From positions 1-64,000 of the forward strand of contig CACYSI010000009.1 of assembly GCA_902776975.1 (NCBI GenBank): a stretch of 64,000 nt of DNA. Direction: 5' to 3'. Under the pieces are notes generated by a model. The model was not told where the DNA came from, did no database searches, and saw only the letters and a program-made list of their open reading frames with translations. This document shows, in pieces, positions 25,033 through 34,545 of this stretch. The first letter of the stretch is position 1; every line of letters begins with the position of its first letter. This DNA comes from an uncultured Ruminococcus sp. GTDB taxonomy: Bacteria; Bacillota; Clostridia; Oscillospirales; Acutalibacteraceae. Both the position numbers and the translations under genes were made by a program.

Positions 25033-25899
25033 ATGCGAAAAACTGATTTTTGGAAGGATTATGAGCTGATAGACAGCTCCGACGGCGAGCGTTTGGAGCG
25101 CTGGGGAGATATCATATTGATACGTCCCGATCCTCAGGTCATATGGAAGACGGAGCGCCGTAACCCACTGTGGCGCAACGCCCACGCGAGATATCGACGC
25201 TCTAATACAGGCGGCGGTAAGTGGCAGGTGTATAAGCCCATTCCCGACTCATGGAGGGTCGGCTACCGCGACCTTATGTTCAACGTGAAACCCATGGGCT
25301 TCAAGCATACGGGTATCTTCCCTGAGCAGGCGGTCAACTGGGATCTGACTGCGGATATAATAAAAAACAGCGACAAAAAGCTCCGTGTGCTCAACCTGTT
25401 CGGCTATACGGGATGCGCTACCGTAGCCTGTCTTAAGGCGGGCGCCGAGGTCTGTCATGTGGACGCCTCCAAGGGCATGGTAGCTTGGGCTAAAGAGAAC
25501 GCCGCTACATCGGGTGTCGCCGACCGTCCCGTTCGCTGGATAGTAGACGATTGCGCCAAGTTTGTCGCTCGCGAGATACGGCGAGGTCGCAGATACGACG
25601 GCATCATCATGGATCCGCCGTCATACGGCAGAGGACCTTCGGGTGAGATCTGGAAGTTAGAAGAGCAGCTTTATTCTTTTGTAGAATTATGCGCCGGCGT
25701 CCTTTCTGATGATCCCTCCTTTGTTATCCTCAATTCATACACCACGGGTCTATCTCCGTCGGTGATGCAATATATTTTGGGCACTATAGTACAGAGCCGC
25801 TTCGGCGGTGAAGTCAGCGCTGATGAGATAGGGCTGACAGTCACCGATACGGGGCTTGCGCTGCCTTGCGGAGCTACCGCAATATGGCGCGGCAGATAG
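25033..25899 (+). CDS. Class I SAM-dependent methyltransferase, RlmI/RlmK-like
   Basis: The protein has an N-terminal domain of about 100 residues and a Rossmann methyltransferase domain. SAM motif I is VLNLFGYTGCATVACLKAGA; the acidic VDASKGMVAWAKEN follows, and the DPPSYGRGP motif resembles the NPPSF/DPPSF motif of cytosine-C5 and N2-guanine RNA methyltransferases. The best guess is an rRNA methyltransferase related to RlmI/RlmK, without a PUA domain. It lies 17 bases after ruvB and before the ECF genes in one plus-strand run. Confidence 0.8.
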   Translation: MRKTDFWKDYELIDSSDGERLERWGDIILIRPDPQVIWKTERRNPLWRNAHARYRRSNTGGGKWQVYKPIPDSWRVGYRDLMFNVKPMGFKHTGIFPEQAVNWDLTADIIKNSDKKLRVLNLFGYTGCATVACLKAGAEVCHVDASKGMVAWAKENAATSGVADRPVRWIVDDCAKFVAREIRRGRRYDGIIMDPPSYGRGPSGEIWKLEEQLYSFVELCAGVLSDDPSFVILNSYTTGLSPSVMQYILGTIVQSRFGGEVSADEIGLTVTDTGLALPCGATAIWRGR

Positions 25900-25933
25900 C
25901 TTTGAGGCTGCTTAGCGCTCAGTTGGAGAGTAT

Positions 25934-26779
25934 ATGAACTTTATTTCGGTACAGAACGTAACATTCAAATATGACAGTCAGGATGAGACTGAAGGCAAGC
26001 TCGTTCTCAACGATATCTCATTTGAGGTCAAGAAGGGGGCTTTTGTCGCTTTGCTCGGGCACAACGGCTCAGGCAAAAGCACGGTCGCTAAGCATCTCAA
26101 CGCCATGCTCACGCCGACCTCGGGCAAAGTCTATATAGACGGCATGGATACGTCCGATGATAAGCTGACTTACGATATCCGCCGCAGGGTGGGTCTTGTG
26201 CTGCAAAACCCCGACAACCAGATAGTTGCGAGCATAGTCGAGGAGGACGTAGCCTTCGGCCCCGAGAATCTCGGTATACCGTCCGATGAGATACGCAGGC
26301 GTGTAGATGAGGCTCTCAAGGCTGTCGATATGTATGACCACAGGCTCAAGGCTCCGTATAAGCTCAGCGGCGGACAGAAGCAGCGCGTGGCTATCGCGGG
26401 CATCATCGCCATGCAGCCCGACTGCATCGTACTCGATGAGCCTACAGCCATGCTTGACCCCAAGGGCAGAGAAGAGGTGCTCTATACCATTCATAAGCTC
26501 AATAAAGAGCAAGGTATAACCGTAGTCATGATAACCCATTATATGGAGGAGGCTGTCACAGCCGACCGGGTCTATGTCATGGATAACGGCAGGATGCTCA
26601 CCTCGGGTACACCGCAAGAGGTCTTCTCTCAGGTCGAGCTGATGAAGAAGCATCGTCTCGATGTCCCTCAGGCTACCGAGCTTTGTCATAAGCTGAGAGC
26701 CTGCGGAGTTGAGTTAGACAGACTGCCGCTTGATAGGGAAGAATGTACCTCTATGCTTAAGGAGGTGCTTCTCCGATGA
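25934..26779 (+). CDS. ecfA1: ECF transporter ATPase EcfA1
   Basis: This ABC ATPase powers energy-coupling-factor vitamin transporters. Walker A is LLGHNGSGKST, the Q-loop is VGLVLQNPDNQIV, the ABC signature is YKLSGGQKQRVAIAG, Walker B is CIVLDEPTAMLDP and the switch histidine is in MITHYMEEA. The length of 281 is usual. Its stop overlaps the start of ecfA2 by four bases. A general (group II) module is expected to serve several S components, including FolT at 11295-11858. Confidence 0.95.
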   Translation: MNFISVQNVTFKYDSQDETEGKLVLNDISFEVKKGAFVALLGHNGSGKSTVAKHLNAMLTPTSGKVYIDGMDTSDDKLTYDIRRRVGLVLQNPDNQIVASIVEEDVAFGPENLGIPSDEIRRRVDEALKAVDMYDHRLKAPYKLSGGQKQRVAIAGIIAMQPDCIVLDEPTAMLDPKGREEVLYTIHKLNKEQGITVVMITHYMEEAVTADRVYVMDNGRMLTSGTPQEVFSQVELMKKHRLDVPQATELCHKLRACGVELDRLPLDREECTSMLKEVLLR

Positions 26780-27639
26780 GCATACTCAGCGTAAAAGATC
26801 TGACTTATGTTTATTCGCAGGGCACGCCTTTTGAGCATACCGCTGTGGATAAGCTCAGTTTTGAGATAGAACGCGGAGATTTTATAGGTATAATCGGGCA
26901 TACCGGCTCGGGTAAATCTACCCTCGTGCAGATGCTCAACGGTCTGATAAAGCCCACTTCTGGCGCCGTGTATCTGGATAATATAAATATCTGGGACAAG
27001 CCTAAGGAGATCCGCAAGATAAGATTCAAGGTCGGTCTGGTATTTCAGTACCCCGAGTACCAGCTCTTTGAAGAGACTGTTGAGAAGGATATCGCCTTCG
27101 GACCGACTAATATCGGACTCAATGAAAAAGAGATAAAAGAGAGAGTTTTGCAGGCGGCTAAGTTTGTCGATCTTAACCCCGAGCTGCTCGTGAAATCTCC
27201 GTTTGACCTCTCGGGAGGCGAAAAGCGCAGAGCGGCTATAGCAGGCGTTATCGCCATGGATCCCGATATACTGATACTTGACGAGCCGTGCGCCGGACTT
27301 GACCCTCTGGGCAGAGATATACTCCTCTCTCAGATATACAGCTACCACAAGGAGCGCGGCAATACCGTACTGCTGGTATCTCACTCTATGGAGGACGTAG
27401 GTACCGTATGCGACAAGGTTATGGTGATGAACCGGTCCCGACTTGAGATGTTCGATACCGCTCAGAGAGTATTCTCACAGGGTGAACGTCTGCAAAAGCT
27501 GGGTCTGCGTATACCTCAGATAACCTCAGTCATAGATGAGCTTATTGACGCGGGCTTTCCGCTTAAGAGAGGCACCCTCACCGTTGAACAGGCGGTAGAG
27601 GACATCACCGAGTATCTTAAGAGGGAGGGACGCCTGTGA
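26776..27639 (+). CDS. ecfA2: ECF transporter ATPase EcfA2
   Basis: The second ATPase of the ECF module pairs with EcfA1. It shows Walker A IGHTGSGKST, Q-loop VGLVFQYPEYQLF, signature FDLSGGEKRRAAIAG, Walker B ILILDEPCAGLDP and switch LVSHSMEDV. The length is 287. An AAGGAGG sequence lies within the end of ecfA1. It overlaps ecfA1 upstream and ecfT downstream by four bases each. Confidence 0.95.
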   Translation: MSILSVKDLTYVYSQGTPFEHTAVDKLSFEIERGDFIGIIGHTGSGKSTLVQMLNGLIKPTSGAVYLDNINIWDKPKEIRKIRFKVGLVFQYPEYQLFEETVEKDIAFGPTNIGLNEKEIKERVLQAAKFVDLNPELLVKSPFDLSGGEKRRAAIAGVIAMDPDILILDEPCAGLDPLGRDILLSQIYSYHKERGNTVLLVSHSMEDVGTVCDKVMVMNRSRLEMFDTAQRVFSQGERLQKLGLRIPQITSVIDELIDAGFPLKRGTLTVEQAVEDITEYLKREGRL

Positions 27640-28445
27640 GAGATATAACACTCGGGCAGTATTTCCCCGCGGATTCGGTGATACACCGCCTTGACCCGCG
27701 CGTCAAGATACTCAGCCTCATAGCTTTTATAGCATTAGTTTTCTGCTCCTTCAACTATGTCTCCCTCGCGTTCACCGCGCTGTTTGTGCTGACTATAGTA
27801 TTGCTCAGCCGGGTACCTCTCAAGATGTATCTTAAGAGCTTGAAGGTTATAATAATCATCGTCGTCATCACCTCGCTGCTTAACCTGTTTTACGGTACAG
27901 GCGAACCTATATGGCAGTGGGGTATCATCAAGGTGACTTGGGCGGGCATCCATAACGCGATCTTTGTATGTGTTCGCGTCATCTGTCTGATACTGCTCAG
28001 CTCTGCGCTCACCTTCACCACTTCGCCTACCGATCTGACAGACGCTCTCGAGAGACTGATGAAGCCGCTGACGGTATTTCACATCAAGGTGCATGAGATT
28101 GCCATGATGATGACTATAGCTCTGCGCTTTGTGCCTACTCTGCTTGAGGAGACCGACAAGATCATGGCGGCTCAAAAAGCGAGAGGCGCCGATATGGAGA
28201 GCGGTAACCTCGCTAACCGTATCAGAGCGCTGACTCCTGTGCTGATACCGCTGTTTGTATCGGCGTTCAGACGCGCCTATGAGCTGGCTGTAGCCATGGA
28301 GTGCCGCTGTTATCAGGGCGGCGAAGGCCGTACCCGTATGAAGCAGCTGCATCTCGGTAAGCGCGACGCTGTGTGTATAGTTGTCGGTTTGTTAGTTATA
28401 GCGGCGGTAGTATTGCTCGATATCTTCTTTGCCGCTTATGTTTGA
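27636..28445 (+). CDS. ecfT: ECF transporter transmembrane subunit EcfT
   Basis: EcfT couples the two ATPases to exchangeable S components. The start GQYFPADSVIHRLDPRVKIL is characteristic, four to six helices follow, and the two coupling motifs are visible as AQKARGAD and, later, MECRCYQGG (an Ala-Arg-Gly and a Cys-Arg-variant form of the usual ARG motifs). The length is 269. The next gene, truA, is only about 45 bases away, the gene order seen in many Firmicutes. Confidence 0.95.
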   Translation: MRDITLGQYFPADSVIHRLDPRVKILSLIAFIALVFCSFNYVSLAFTALFVLTIVLLSRVPLKMYLKSLKVIIIIVVITSLLNLFYGTGEPIWQWGIIKVTWAGIHNAIFVCVRVICLILLSSALTFTTSPTDLTDALERLMKPLTVFHIKVHEIAMMMTIALRFVPTLLEETDKIMAAQKARGADMESGNLANRIRALTPVLIPLFVSAFRRAYELAVAMECRCYQGGEGRTRMKQLHLGKRDAVCIVVGLLVIAAVVLLDIFFAAYV

Positions 28446-28490
28446 TCAGAGATTTAGATCGGCGTCATCGCCGCGATTTGAGCTTTGTAT

Positions 28491-29228
28491 ATGAGAAATT
28501 TACTGTTGACAATTTCATATCGCGGTACCGATCTTCACGGCTGGCAGATACAGGATAACGCCGTTACCGTACAGGAGGTCTTTCAGAACGCTCTGTACGA
28601 GATCATACACGAGCGTCCAGATATCAAGGGCTGTTCGCGCACCGACAGCGGCGTGCATGCCAATATGTACTGCGTGTCCATGAAGATAACTCATCCGATA
28701 GCTGAGGACAGGCTTATGATGGCGATGAACAGATATCTGCCCATGGATGTGGTCGTTACGAGTGCGCGTGAGGTCGATGATGATTTTCACGCTCGATATT
28801 CCTGCAAAGGCAAGGAGTATGTCTATAAGGTCTGGAACAGCCGTGTGCGTAATCCTTTTTTGAACGGTCTCGCTCTTCATTACAGATACGATATTGACGT
28901 TGAGGCTCTCAACCGTGAGGCTCAGGCATTTGTCGGCGCGCATGATTTCACATCCTTTTGTACGCTCGATAAACGCGAAAAGGGCGATTTTACCCGTACC
29001 GTTGAGTATTTCAGAGTCGAGCGCAGCGGCGATCTTGTGATCTTCACCGTAGCGGCGGACGGATTCTTGTACAATATGGTAAGGATCATGGTAGGTACGC
29101 TGCTCGCCGTACAGCAGGGCAGGATACCGAGTGATTCTATCGCGGATATAATAAAGTCCGAAAACCGTAAGAAAGCAGGTCCTACCGCCCCCGCCTGCGG
29201 GCTGTATCTCAACCGTGTGTTTTATTAA
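28491..29228 (+). CDS. truA: tRNA pseudouridine(38-40) synthase TruA
   Basis: TruA modifies uridines 38-40 in the tRNA anticodon arm. The start RNLLLTISYRGTDLHGWQIQ and the catalytic CSRTDSGVHA motif (aspartate nucleophile) are both present, along with the C-terminal FLYNMVRIMVGTLL. The frame could begin at a TTG two codons earlier; the ATG at 28491 gives the standard start. There is only a weak ribosome-binding site (TTTGAG), so coupling with ecfT is likely. Confidence 0.95.
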   Translation: MRNLLLTISYRGTDLHGWQIQDNAVTVQEVFQNALYEIIHERPDIKGCSRTDSGVHANMYCVSMKITHPIAEDRLMMAMNRYLPMDVVVTSAREVDDDFHARYSCKGKEYVYKVWNSRVRNPFLNGLALHYRYDIDVEALNREAQAFVGAHDFTSFCTLDKREKGDFTRTVEYFRVERSGDLVIFTVAADGFLYNMVRIMVGTLLAVQQGRIPSDSIADIIKSENRKKAGPTAPACGLYLNRVFY

Positions 29229-29231
29229 TAA

Positions 29232-29274
29232 TCGTCATTGCGAGGGGCTTCAGCGCCGTGGCGATCTCAACCGA
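29232..29274. repeat. Dispersed TCATTGCGAGG-type palindromic repeat, copy B
   Basis: Starting four bases after the truA stop, this copy reads TCGTCATTGCGAGGGG at one end and GGCGATCTCAACCGA at the other. It differs from copy A mostly in the loop, and the stem changes partly compensate (GAGGGGC...GCCGTGGC). Confidence 0.75.
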
Positions 29275-29360
29275 ATATAATAATGATGTCTTGAGTTCTG
29301 CTTCGAGACAATGTAAGATAAAGTATAACAGAAACCGAATGATTCATTTCAGGAGTTATT

Positions 29361-30749
29361 ATGGAAGAAAAAGGCAGACGCTTTGCCGATGAGCATGAGA
29401 TAATAAAGTTTCCCTCACCGGAAAAGAGTGAAAAAGACCCAAAGCAGCTTAAGCATGAACAAAAGCAAAAAGAAAAGAACGCTAAAAAGCTCGAAAAAAT
29501 GCTGAAAAAACAGCGAAAAGGCAAAAAAGCCCCTCAAAGTGAGCCGCAGTCAGGCGAAGAGAATGAGACTGTATCTGTTGAAGAAGAGTCTGTACATCGC
29601 CCCGCCAAAAAGTCAAAGCTGAAGAAAAAGCATATAATCGCCGCTGTCTTGATAGTTGTGATACTGTTCGCCGTAGTATTCTTCATAGCTAATCCCGAGA
29701 AGATGTCTTTAGAGAGCATATCCAACTTTGTCAAGTACGGCGTGATGAAGAGCGACAGCGATCAGCAGTTCCCGCTCGGTATACAGGGCGAGAGCGTCAG
29801 CGCGGGCAACTTTGTCCGCAAGGGACAGGATATATGCTTCTCGTCCGATACGCGCACAGCTCTGCTCAACAGCTACGGTAAGACCGTCTTTTCGGCTCCG
29901 CACGCTTTTATCGATCCTATCCTGTGCTCTTCACCTAAAAAGACGCTTGTATACAATCTCGGCAACACGGGATATCAGATAATCTCGGATAACAAGGTCG
30001 AGTACTTTGCTGATACGCAGGACAAGATTCTCGTAGGTGATATAACGGACAACGGCATCTACGCGCTGGTGACCCAGAGCAGCGGCTATCTCTCTAAGCT
30101 CTATGTATATAATGAGGCTAATGAGCAGATATTTGCTTATTCGTTCGCTGACTACTATATAACCTCAGTAAGCCTCAACTCCAAGGGTGACAGAGCCGTG
30201 TTGTCGGGTGTGTCGGCGCTCGACGGTGTGAATATCGCGTCGCTGTATCTGCTCGATTTCACTAAGGATTCGCCTGTATATTTCAGCGAGTATGAGAATA
30301 ATATCATATATGACGTATGCTATCTTAACGATAACAGAGCCTGCGCCGTGGGCAGAACCTCCGCTTACTCTTTAAATACGGGCAACGGTAATGTTGAGGT
30401 GTTCGACTATGAGGGCAAGGCGCTTACGGCATACGATATCAATACCGATACAGACACATTCACCGTATCCCTGTCTAACTCGGGAGACGGCAGAAACTGT
30501 GAGATAATATCTCTCAACTCGGACGGTAAGAGGGACAAGTCGTTTGACGTAGAAGAGAAGATCATCGACCTGTCTACATACAAGGGCAGAGTCGCGCTGT
30601 TGAGCAACGATGAAGTCATGCTCTACTCTAAGGACGGCAAAGCCCATAACCGCAAGACTCTGAGATCCGATCCTCACGCTGTGGCGCTGTATACAGGCTC
30701 CGCTGCATATGTGCTGTGTACCGGTTACATAGATACTGTATCTCTGTGA
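29361..30749 (+). CDS. Membrane-anchored DUF5711-like protein
   Basis: The 462-residue product begins with a highly charged Lys/Glu-rich cytoplasmic region (about 1-92, probably coiled coil), then one transmembrane helix (about 93-113, IIAAVLIVVILFAVVFFIA). The extracytoplasmic part (about 150-462) has repeated short beta blocks that look like a propeller (NKVEYFADTQDKILVGDITD, YSFADYYITSVSLNSKGDRA). The plan matches DUF5711-type proteins of Clostridia; their role is unknown. It is followed seven bases later by a cvpA-type gene, a pairing that suggests an envelope function. Confidence 0.75.
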   Translation: MEEKGRRFADEHEIIKFPSPEKSEKDPKQLKHEQKQKEKNAKKLEKMLKKQRKGKKAPQSEPQSGEENETVSVEEESVHRPAKKSKLKKKHIIAAVLIVVILFAVVFFIANPEKMSLESISNFVKYGVMKSDSDQQFPLGIQGESVSAGNFVRKGQDICFSSDTRTALLNSYGKTVFSAPHAFIDPILCSSPKKTLVYNLGNTGYQIISDNKVEYFADTQDKILVGDITDNGIYALVTQSSGYLSKLYVYNEANEQIFAYSFADYYITSVSLNSKGDRAVLSGVSALDGVNIASLYLLDFTKDSPVYFSEYENNIIYDVCYLNDNRACAVGRTSAYSLNTGNGNVEVFDYEGKALTAYDINTDTDTFTVSLSNSGDGRNCEIISLNSDGKRDKSFDVEEKIIDLSTYKGRVALLSNDEVMLYSKDGKAHNRKTLRSDPHAVALYTGSAAYVLCTGYIDTVSL

Positions 30750-30756
30750 GGTTTTT

Positions 30757-31452
30757 ATGATCTATGATGTAATACTTATACTGATTTTTATCGGATTCAT
30801 CATATTCAATGCTGTTCGCGGCGCGTCAAAGTCGCTTGCCGGCATACTGATATCCATAGCTTCATATATCAGCGCGTCGTTTCTCGGTAAGATAGTGTCC
30901 TTTAGTATTTATGACGCTATCCTCAGACCCGCCGTCAACAACGCGGTAAAAAACTCTGTCGGCAATATCACCGACAACGCTGTTTCTAAAGCTATCGAGG
31001 CGCTGCCTGATTGGATATCGGGCTTGGTCAAGACTTCGGGCGTCGATATATCGGGCTTTCTGGACGGTAAGCTCTCGGGCGCTACCGAATCGGCGGGAAA
31101 CGCTCTGAACGAGGCTATTCGTCCGATAGCCGTAGATGTTATGACCTGTTTGCTTACCTTAGTGCTGTATCTGCTTATACATCTGCTTCTCAGCAGATTT
31201 CTGGCAAAACCGCTGCTCAAGGTTTTCAAACTTCCGGTCATCCGAACTGTCGACATGCTGTTAGGCGGTGTACTGGGTTTTGTGAGCGCGTTTTTGATCG
31301 TGAGCCTGCTCGCGTATCTCTTAAAGCTGCTCATACCGCATATCGGTTCAGAGTCCGGGATGCTGAATGAGTCAACAATTTACAATTCTTTCATATTTTA
31401 TCACTTTTATAGTGGTAATATATTTACGGCGATCACTTCATGGATCAAATAG
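30757..31452 (+). CDS. CvpA-family membrane protein
   Basis: CvpA-family proteins are small multi-pass membrane proteins; in E. coli CvpA is needed for colicin V production and envelope stress tolerance. The N-terminus IYDVILILIFIGFIIFNAVRG and the later LLLSRFLAKPLLKVFKLPVI and GGVLGFVSAFLIVSLLAYLL are typical. The length is 231 with a longer central loop than usual (about 55-125). It lies directly after the DUF5711-like gene and shares its transcript. Confidence 0.82.
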   Translation: MIYDVILILIFIGFIIFNAVRGASKSLAGILISIASYISASFLGKIVSFSIYDAILRPAVNNAVKNSVGNITDNAVSKAIEALPDWISGLVKTSGVDISGFLDGKLSGATESAGNALNEAIRPIAVDVMTCLLTLVLYLLIHLLLSRFLAKPLLKVFKLPVIRTVDMLLGGVLGFVSAFLIVSLLAYLLKLLIPHIGSESGMLNESTIYNSFIFYHFYSGNIFTAITSWIK

Positions 31453-31489
31453 CCGTGAAAAATATTAGTGAATAATTGAGGAAAGTAAA

Positions 31490-32128
31490 ATGTACAGTGA
31501 TAATAAAAACGAAGTGATAAGCAAGGATCTGATGACGATACCGAACGCTATATCGTTTTTCAGGATACTGCTGATAACACCGTTTGTAGCCTTTTTTGTC
31601 GCGGCTAAGTATATTACGGGCAATTATATCCCTGCTTTTATCGTCTTAGGTCTGTCGGGTATATCCGATCTGCTCGACGGTATGATAGCCCGCAAGTTCC
31701 ATCAGGAGTCAGAGCTGGGCAAGGTGCTCGATCCTCTCGCCGATAAGCTGACACTGATAGCCGTAGGCGTCTGTCTCATCATGATAGAGCCCTTTGTGCT
31801 GCCGCTGATGATCATTATGGTAGCTAAAGATATACTTATGATAATAGGCGGCATGATCGTCATCAACAAAGGCGTTATCCCGCCTAAGGCGTCGTGGTAC
31901 GGCAAGCTCAGTACATTCATGTTTTATATCTCGGTAGGCATGGTCGTGCTCATGGCTGTTTTCGATTATGTCAATAAGCCGCTTACACTGACCGTGCTCG
32001 GCATAACCGCGACCATGATGATCTTTGCTCTTATAAATTACGCGATAGTATTCTTTAAGATACAAAAGCAGCTCAAAAACTCAGATAACAACGCCTCTGT
32101 CCAGGCGTCTATAACCGATAATAAATGA
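31490..32128 (+). CDS. pgsA: CDP-diacylglycerol-glycerol-3-phosphate 3-phosphatidyltransferase
   Basis: PgsA makes phosphatidylglycerophosphate, the first step to phosphatidylglycerol. The CDP-alcohol phosphatidyltransferase signature is complete: SDLLDGMIARK followed by ELGKVLDPLADK, holding all metal-binding aspartates. It has several hydrophobic helices and starts with the usual LMTIPNAISFFRILL. The length is 212 with a short polar tail. A GAGGAAAG site precedes the ATG. Confidence 0.94.
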   Translation: MYSDNKNEVISKDLMTIPNAISFFRILLITPFVAFFVAAKYITGNYIPAFIVLGLSGISDLLDGMIARKFHQESELGKVLDPLADKLTLIAVGVCLIMIEPFVLPLMIIMVAKDILMIIGGMIVINKGVIPPKASWYGKLSTFMFYISVGMVVLMAVFDYVNKPLTLTVLGITATMMIFALINYAIVFFKIQKQLKNSDNNASVQASITDNK

Positions 32129-32164
32129 TAAGCACCTTTTATCTGCTGAAAAGGAGGAAGATAT

Positions 32165-34489
32165 ATGATTTGTTCAAGATGTCAGAAGCGACCCGCGGTC
32201 GTCTTTGTATCTAATAACAAGAACGATAATGAGCCTCGCGGCTACTGCCTGCTGTGCGCTAAGGAGCTCGGCATAAAGCCCGTAGAGGATATCATCAAGC
32301 GCATGGGCATCTCTCCCGACGACCTTGAGTCGGTGCAGGAGCAAATGGACTCTATCATGGAGAACATGGGCGATATGGGAGATATGTCCGAGATAGCACA
32401 GAATATGGGCTTGCAGAACGTATCTCAGGATCAGGACAACAACAATAATGATAACGAAGAAGAGGATTTCACCCCGGGCGGAGCGCCTTCGTTCCCTAAT
32501 TTCTTTAATATGTTCGGAGGTAACGCCTCTAAGACCCAGTCTGACGGAGATAAGAAGCCTAAGGATAAAAAGCAAAAAAACCGTAAGCATATCAATCTCT
32601 ACTGCGAGGATCTCACCCGTAAGGCTCGTACGGGAGCTATCGACAGAGTTGTAGGCAGGGATAAGGAGATCGAGCGCGTCATCCAGATACTTTCCCGCCG
32701 CACTAAGAACAACCCTTGTCTCATTGGTGAGCCCGGCGTAGGTAAGACAGCTATCGCCGAGGGACTTGCTCTGCGTATAGCTCAGGGCAACGTACCGCAC
32801 AGACTCAAGGATAAGGAGATACAGCTGCTCGACCTTACCGCTCTTATCGCGGGCACACAGTTCCGCGGACAGTACGAGAGCCGCATCAAGGGTCTTACCA
32901 AAGAGGTCAGAGAAGCCGGCAACATCATCCTGTTCATAGACGAGGTACACAATCTTGTCGGAGGCGGTGACAGCGAGGGCACAATGAACGCCGCCAACAT
33001 CCTCAAACCCGCCCTGTCAAGAGGCGAGATACAGGTAATCGGCGCAACCACCTTCAACGAGTATCGTAAATACATCGAAAAAGACTCGGCTCTTGAAAGA
33101 CGTTTTCAGCCTGTCAAGGTCGCCGAGCCGAGTATCGGTGATACCATAGATATCCTCATGGGCATCAGAGAGTATTATGAGAACCACCACAACGTCAAGG
33201 TGGGCGACGATATCGTCCGCAAGGCGGCTGTGTTCTCCGAGAGATACATCACCGACCGCTTCCTGCCCGATAAGGCTATAGATCTGTTGGACGAAGCCTG
33301 CGCCTGCGCGTCTCTGCGCAACAAGGAGCGCGAGAAGTACGAGGATCTCATGGACGAGAAAAAGTCTCTCACGGCTACCAAGGAGGCTATCTCGGGCGAA
33401 GAGACCGTAGATTATGAGGCTCTTGCTACCGTTACCTCGGAGCTTGCGAGGGTAGAGGAGCATCTAAAAGGCTTTGATGAAGGTTCGCTCACCGCAGAGG
33501 TGACTGAGGTCGATCTCGCCAACGTCATCGAGTTGTGGACAGGTATACCGCAGTCGAGAGTCCGTGAAAACGAGCTGTTGAAGCTCAAGGATATAGAAGA
33601 ATCACTCAAGCGCAAGATCATCGGTCAGGATGAGGCTGTAGACGCTCTCGCCAAGGCGATCAAGCGCTCCAGAGTCCAGATATCTCCGCGCCGCAGACCC
33701 GCGTCGTTCATCTTTGTAGGTCCTACCGGCGTAGGTAAGACAGAGCTTGTCAAGGTACTCGCTCAGGAGCTTTTCGACACTCCCGAGACGCTTATCAGGC
33801 TCGATATGTCCGAGTTTATGGAGAAGCACTCTGTCTCTAAGATCATCGGCTCGCCTCCCGGCTATGTAGGCTATGATGAGGCGGGACAGGTCACCGAGAA
33901 GGTGCGCCGCAGACCGTACTCTGTACTGCTGTTCGACGAGATCGAAAAGGCGCATCCCGATGTTATGAACATACTGCTTCAGATACTCGATGAGGGCAAG
34001 CTGACAGACGCTCACGGCAGGACGGTAGATTTTGCCAACACCGTCATCGTCATGACCTCAAACGCCGGATCAGACAGACGCGAGAACGCTCTCGGCTTCG
34101 GTAAGAGTCAGGAGACCGCAGAGAAGGAGCGCGTGATGAAGGCTCTCAGAGAGTTCCTGCGGCCCGAGTTCATCGCCAGAGTAGACGAGGTCATCGCGTT
34201 CAAGACTCTCTCGGCAGACGATTTTGTCAAGATAGCCAACCTGATGCTGTCTGAGTATGTAGACACCCTGCGCGAGAAGGGCATAGAGTTCCGCTTTGAC
34301 GAGAACGCCTGCAAGTATCTCGCTGAAAAGTCGTGCAACGGTCAGTCGGGCGCGAGAGATCTGCGCAACCTCATTCGTAAAGAGGTCGAGGATAAGATCA
34401 CCGAGCAGATGATAATCCACGGCGAGGGCGGCATAAGCGCCATAGCGCTGTCCTCCGACGGCGAGAGCCTTACCGTAGAAACATTGTAA
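32165..34489 (+). CDS. ClpC/ClpE-type ATP-dependent protease ATPase with N-terminal zinc finger
   Basis: This Hsp100 unfoldase should feed substrates to ClpP. It has two AAA+ modules: Walker A GEPGVGKT at 188-195 and GPTGVGKT at 519-526, Walker [10 protein letters not shown] and LLFDEIEKA, and arginine-finger regions. The N-terminus carries a four-cysteine zinc finger (C3, C6, C28, C31) and an acidic/Asn-rich linker instead of the double Clp_N repeat, which is the ClpE plan. The middle domain (about 410-450) is short. An LGFGK loop may bind ClpP. A strong AAAGGAGG precedes the ATG. No CtsR, McsA or McsB gene is adjacent. Confidence 0.9.
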   Translation: MICSRCQKRPAVVFVSNNKNDNEPRGYCLLCAKELGIKPVEDIIKRMGISPDDLESVQEQMDSIMENMGDMGDMSEIAQNMGLQNVSQDQDNNNNDNEEEDFTPGGAPSFPNFFNMFGGNASKTQSDGDKKPKDKKQKNRKHINLYCEDLTRKARTGAIDRVVGRDKEIERVIQILSRRTKNNPCLIGEPGVGKTAIAEGLALRIAQGNVPHRLKDKEIQLLDLTALIAGTQFRGQYESRIKGLTKEVREAGNIILFIDEVHNLVGGGDSEGTMNAANILKPALSRGEIQVIGATTFNEYRKYIEKDSALERRFQPVKVAEPSIGDTIDILMGIREYYENHHNVKVGDDIVRKAAVFSERYITDRFLPDKAIDLLDEACACASLRNKEREKYEDLMDEKKSLTATKEAISGEETVDYEALATVTSELARVEEHLKGFDEGSLTAEVTEVDLANVIELWTGIPQSRVRENELLKLKDIEESLKRKIIGQDEAVDALAKAIKRSRVQISPRRRPASFIFVGPTGVGKTELVKVLAQELFDTPETLIRLDMSEFMEKHSVSKIIGSPPGYVGYDEAGQVTEKVRRRPYSVLLFDEIEKAHPDVMNILLQILDEGKLTDAHGRTVDFANTVIVMTSNAGSDRRENALGFGKSQETAEKERVMKALREFLRPEFIARVDEVIAFKTLSADDFVKIANLMLSEYVDTLREKGIEFRFDENACKYLAEKSCNGQSGARDLRNLIRKEVEDKITEQMIIHGEGGISAIALSSDGESLTVETL

Positions 34490-34504
34490 TAAAATACAGA
34501 TATG

Positions 34505-34545
34505 AAAACGCGCTGTGCTTTTAGGCTCAGCGCGTTTGCTTTAAT
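34505..34545. terminator. Bidirectional terminator between the clp gene and rodA
   Basis: AAACGCGCTG pairs with CAGCGCGTTT around a 12-base loop. TTTGCTTTAAT follows on the plus strand, and it overlaps the end of rodA. Confidence 0.8.
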
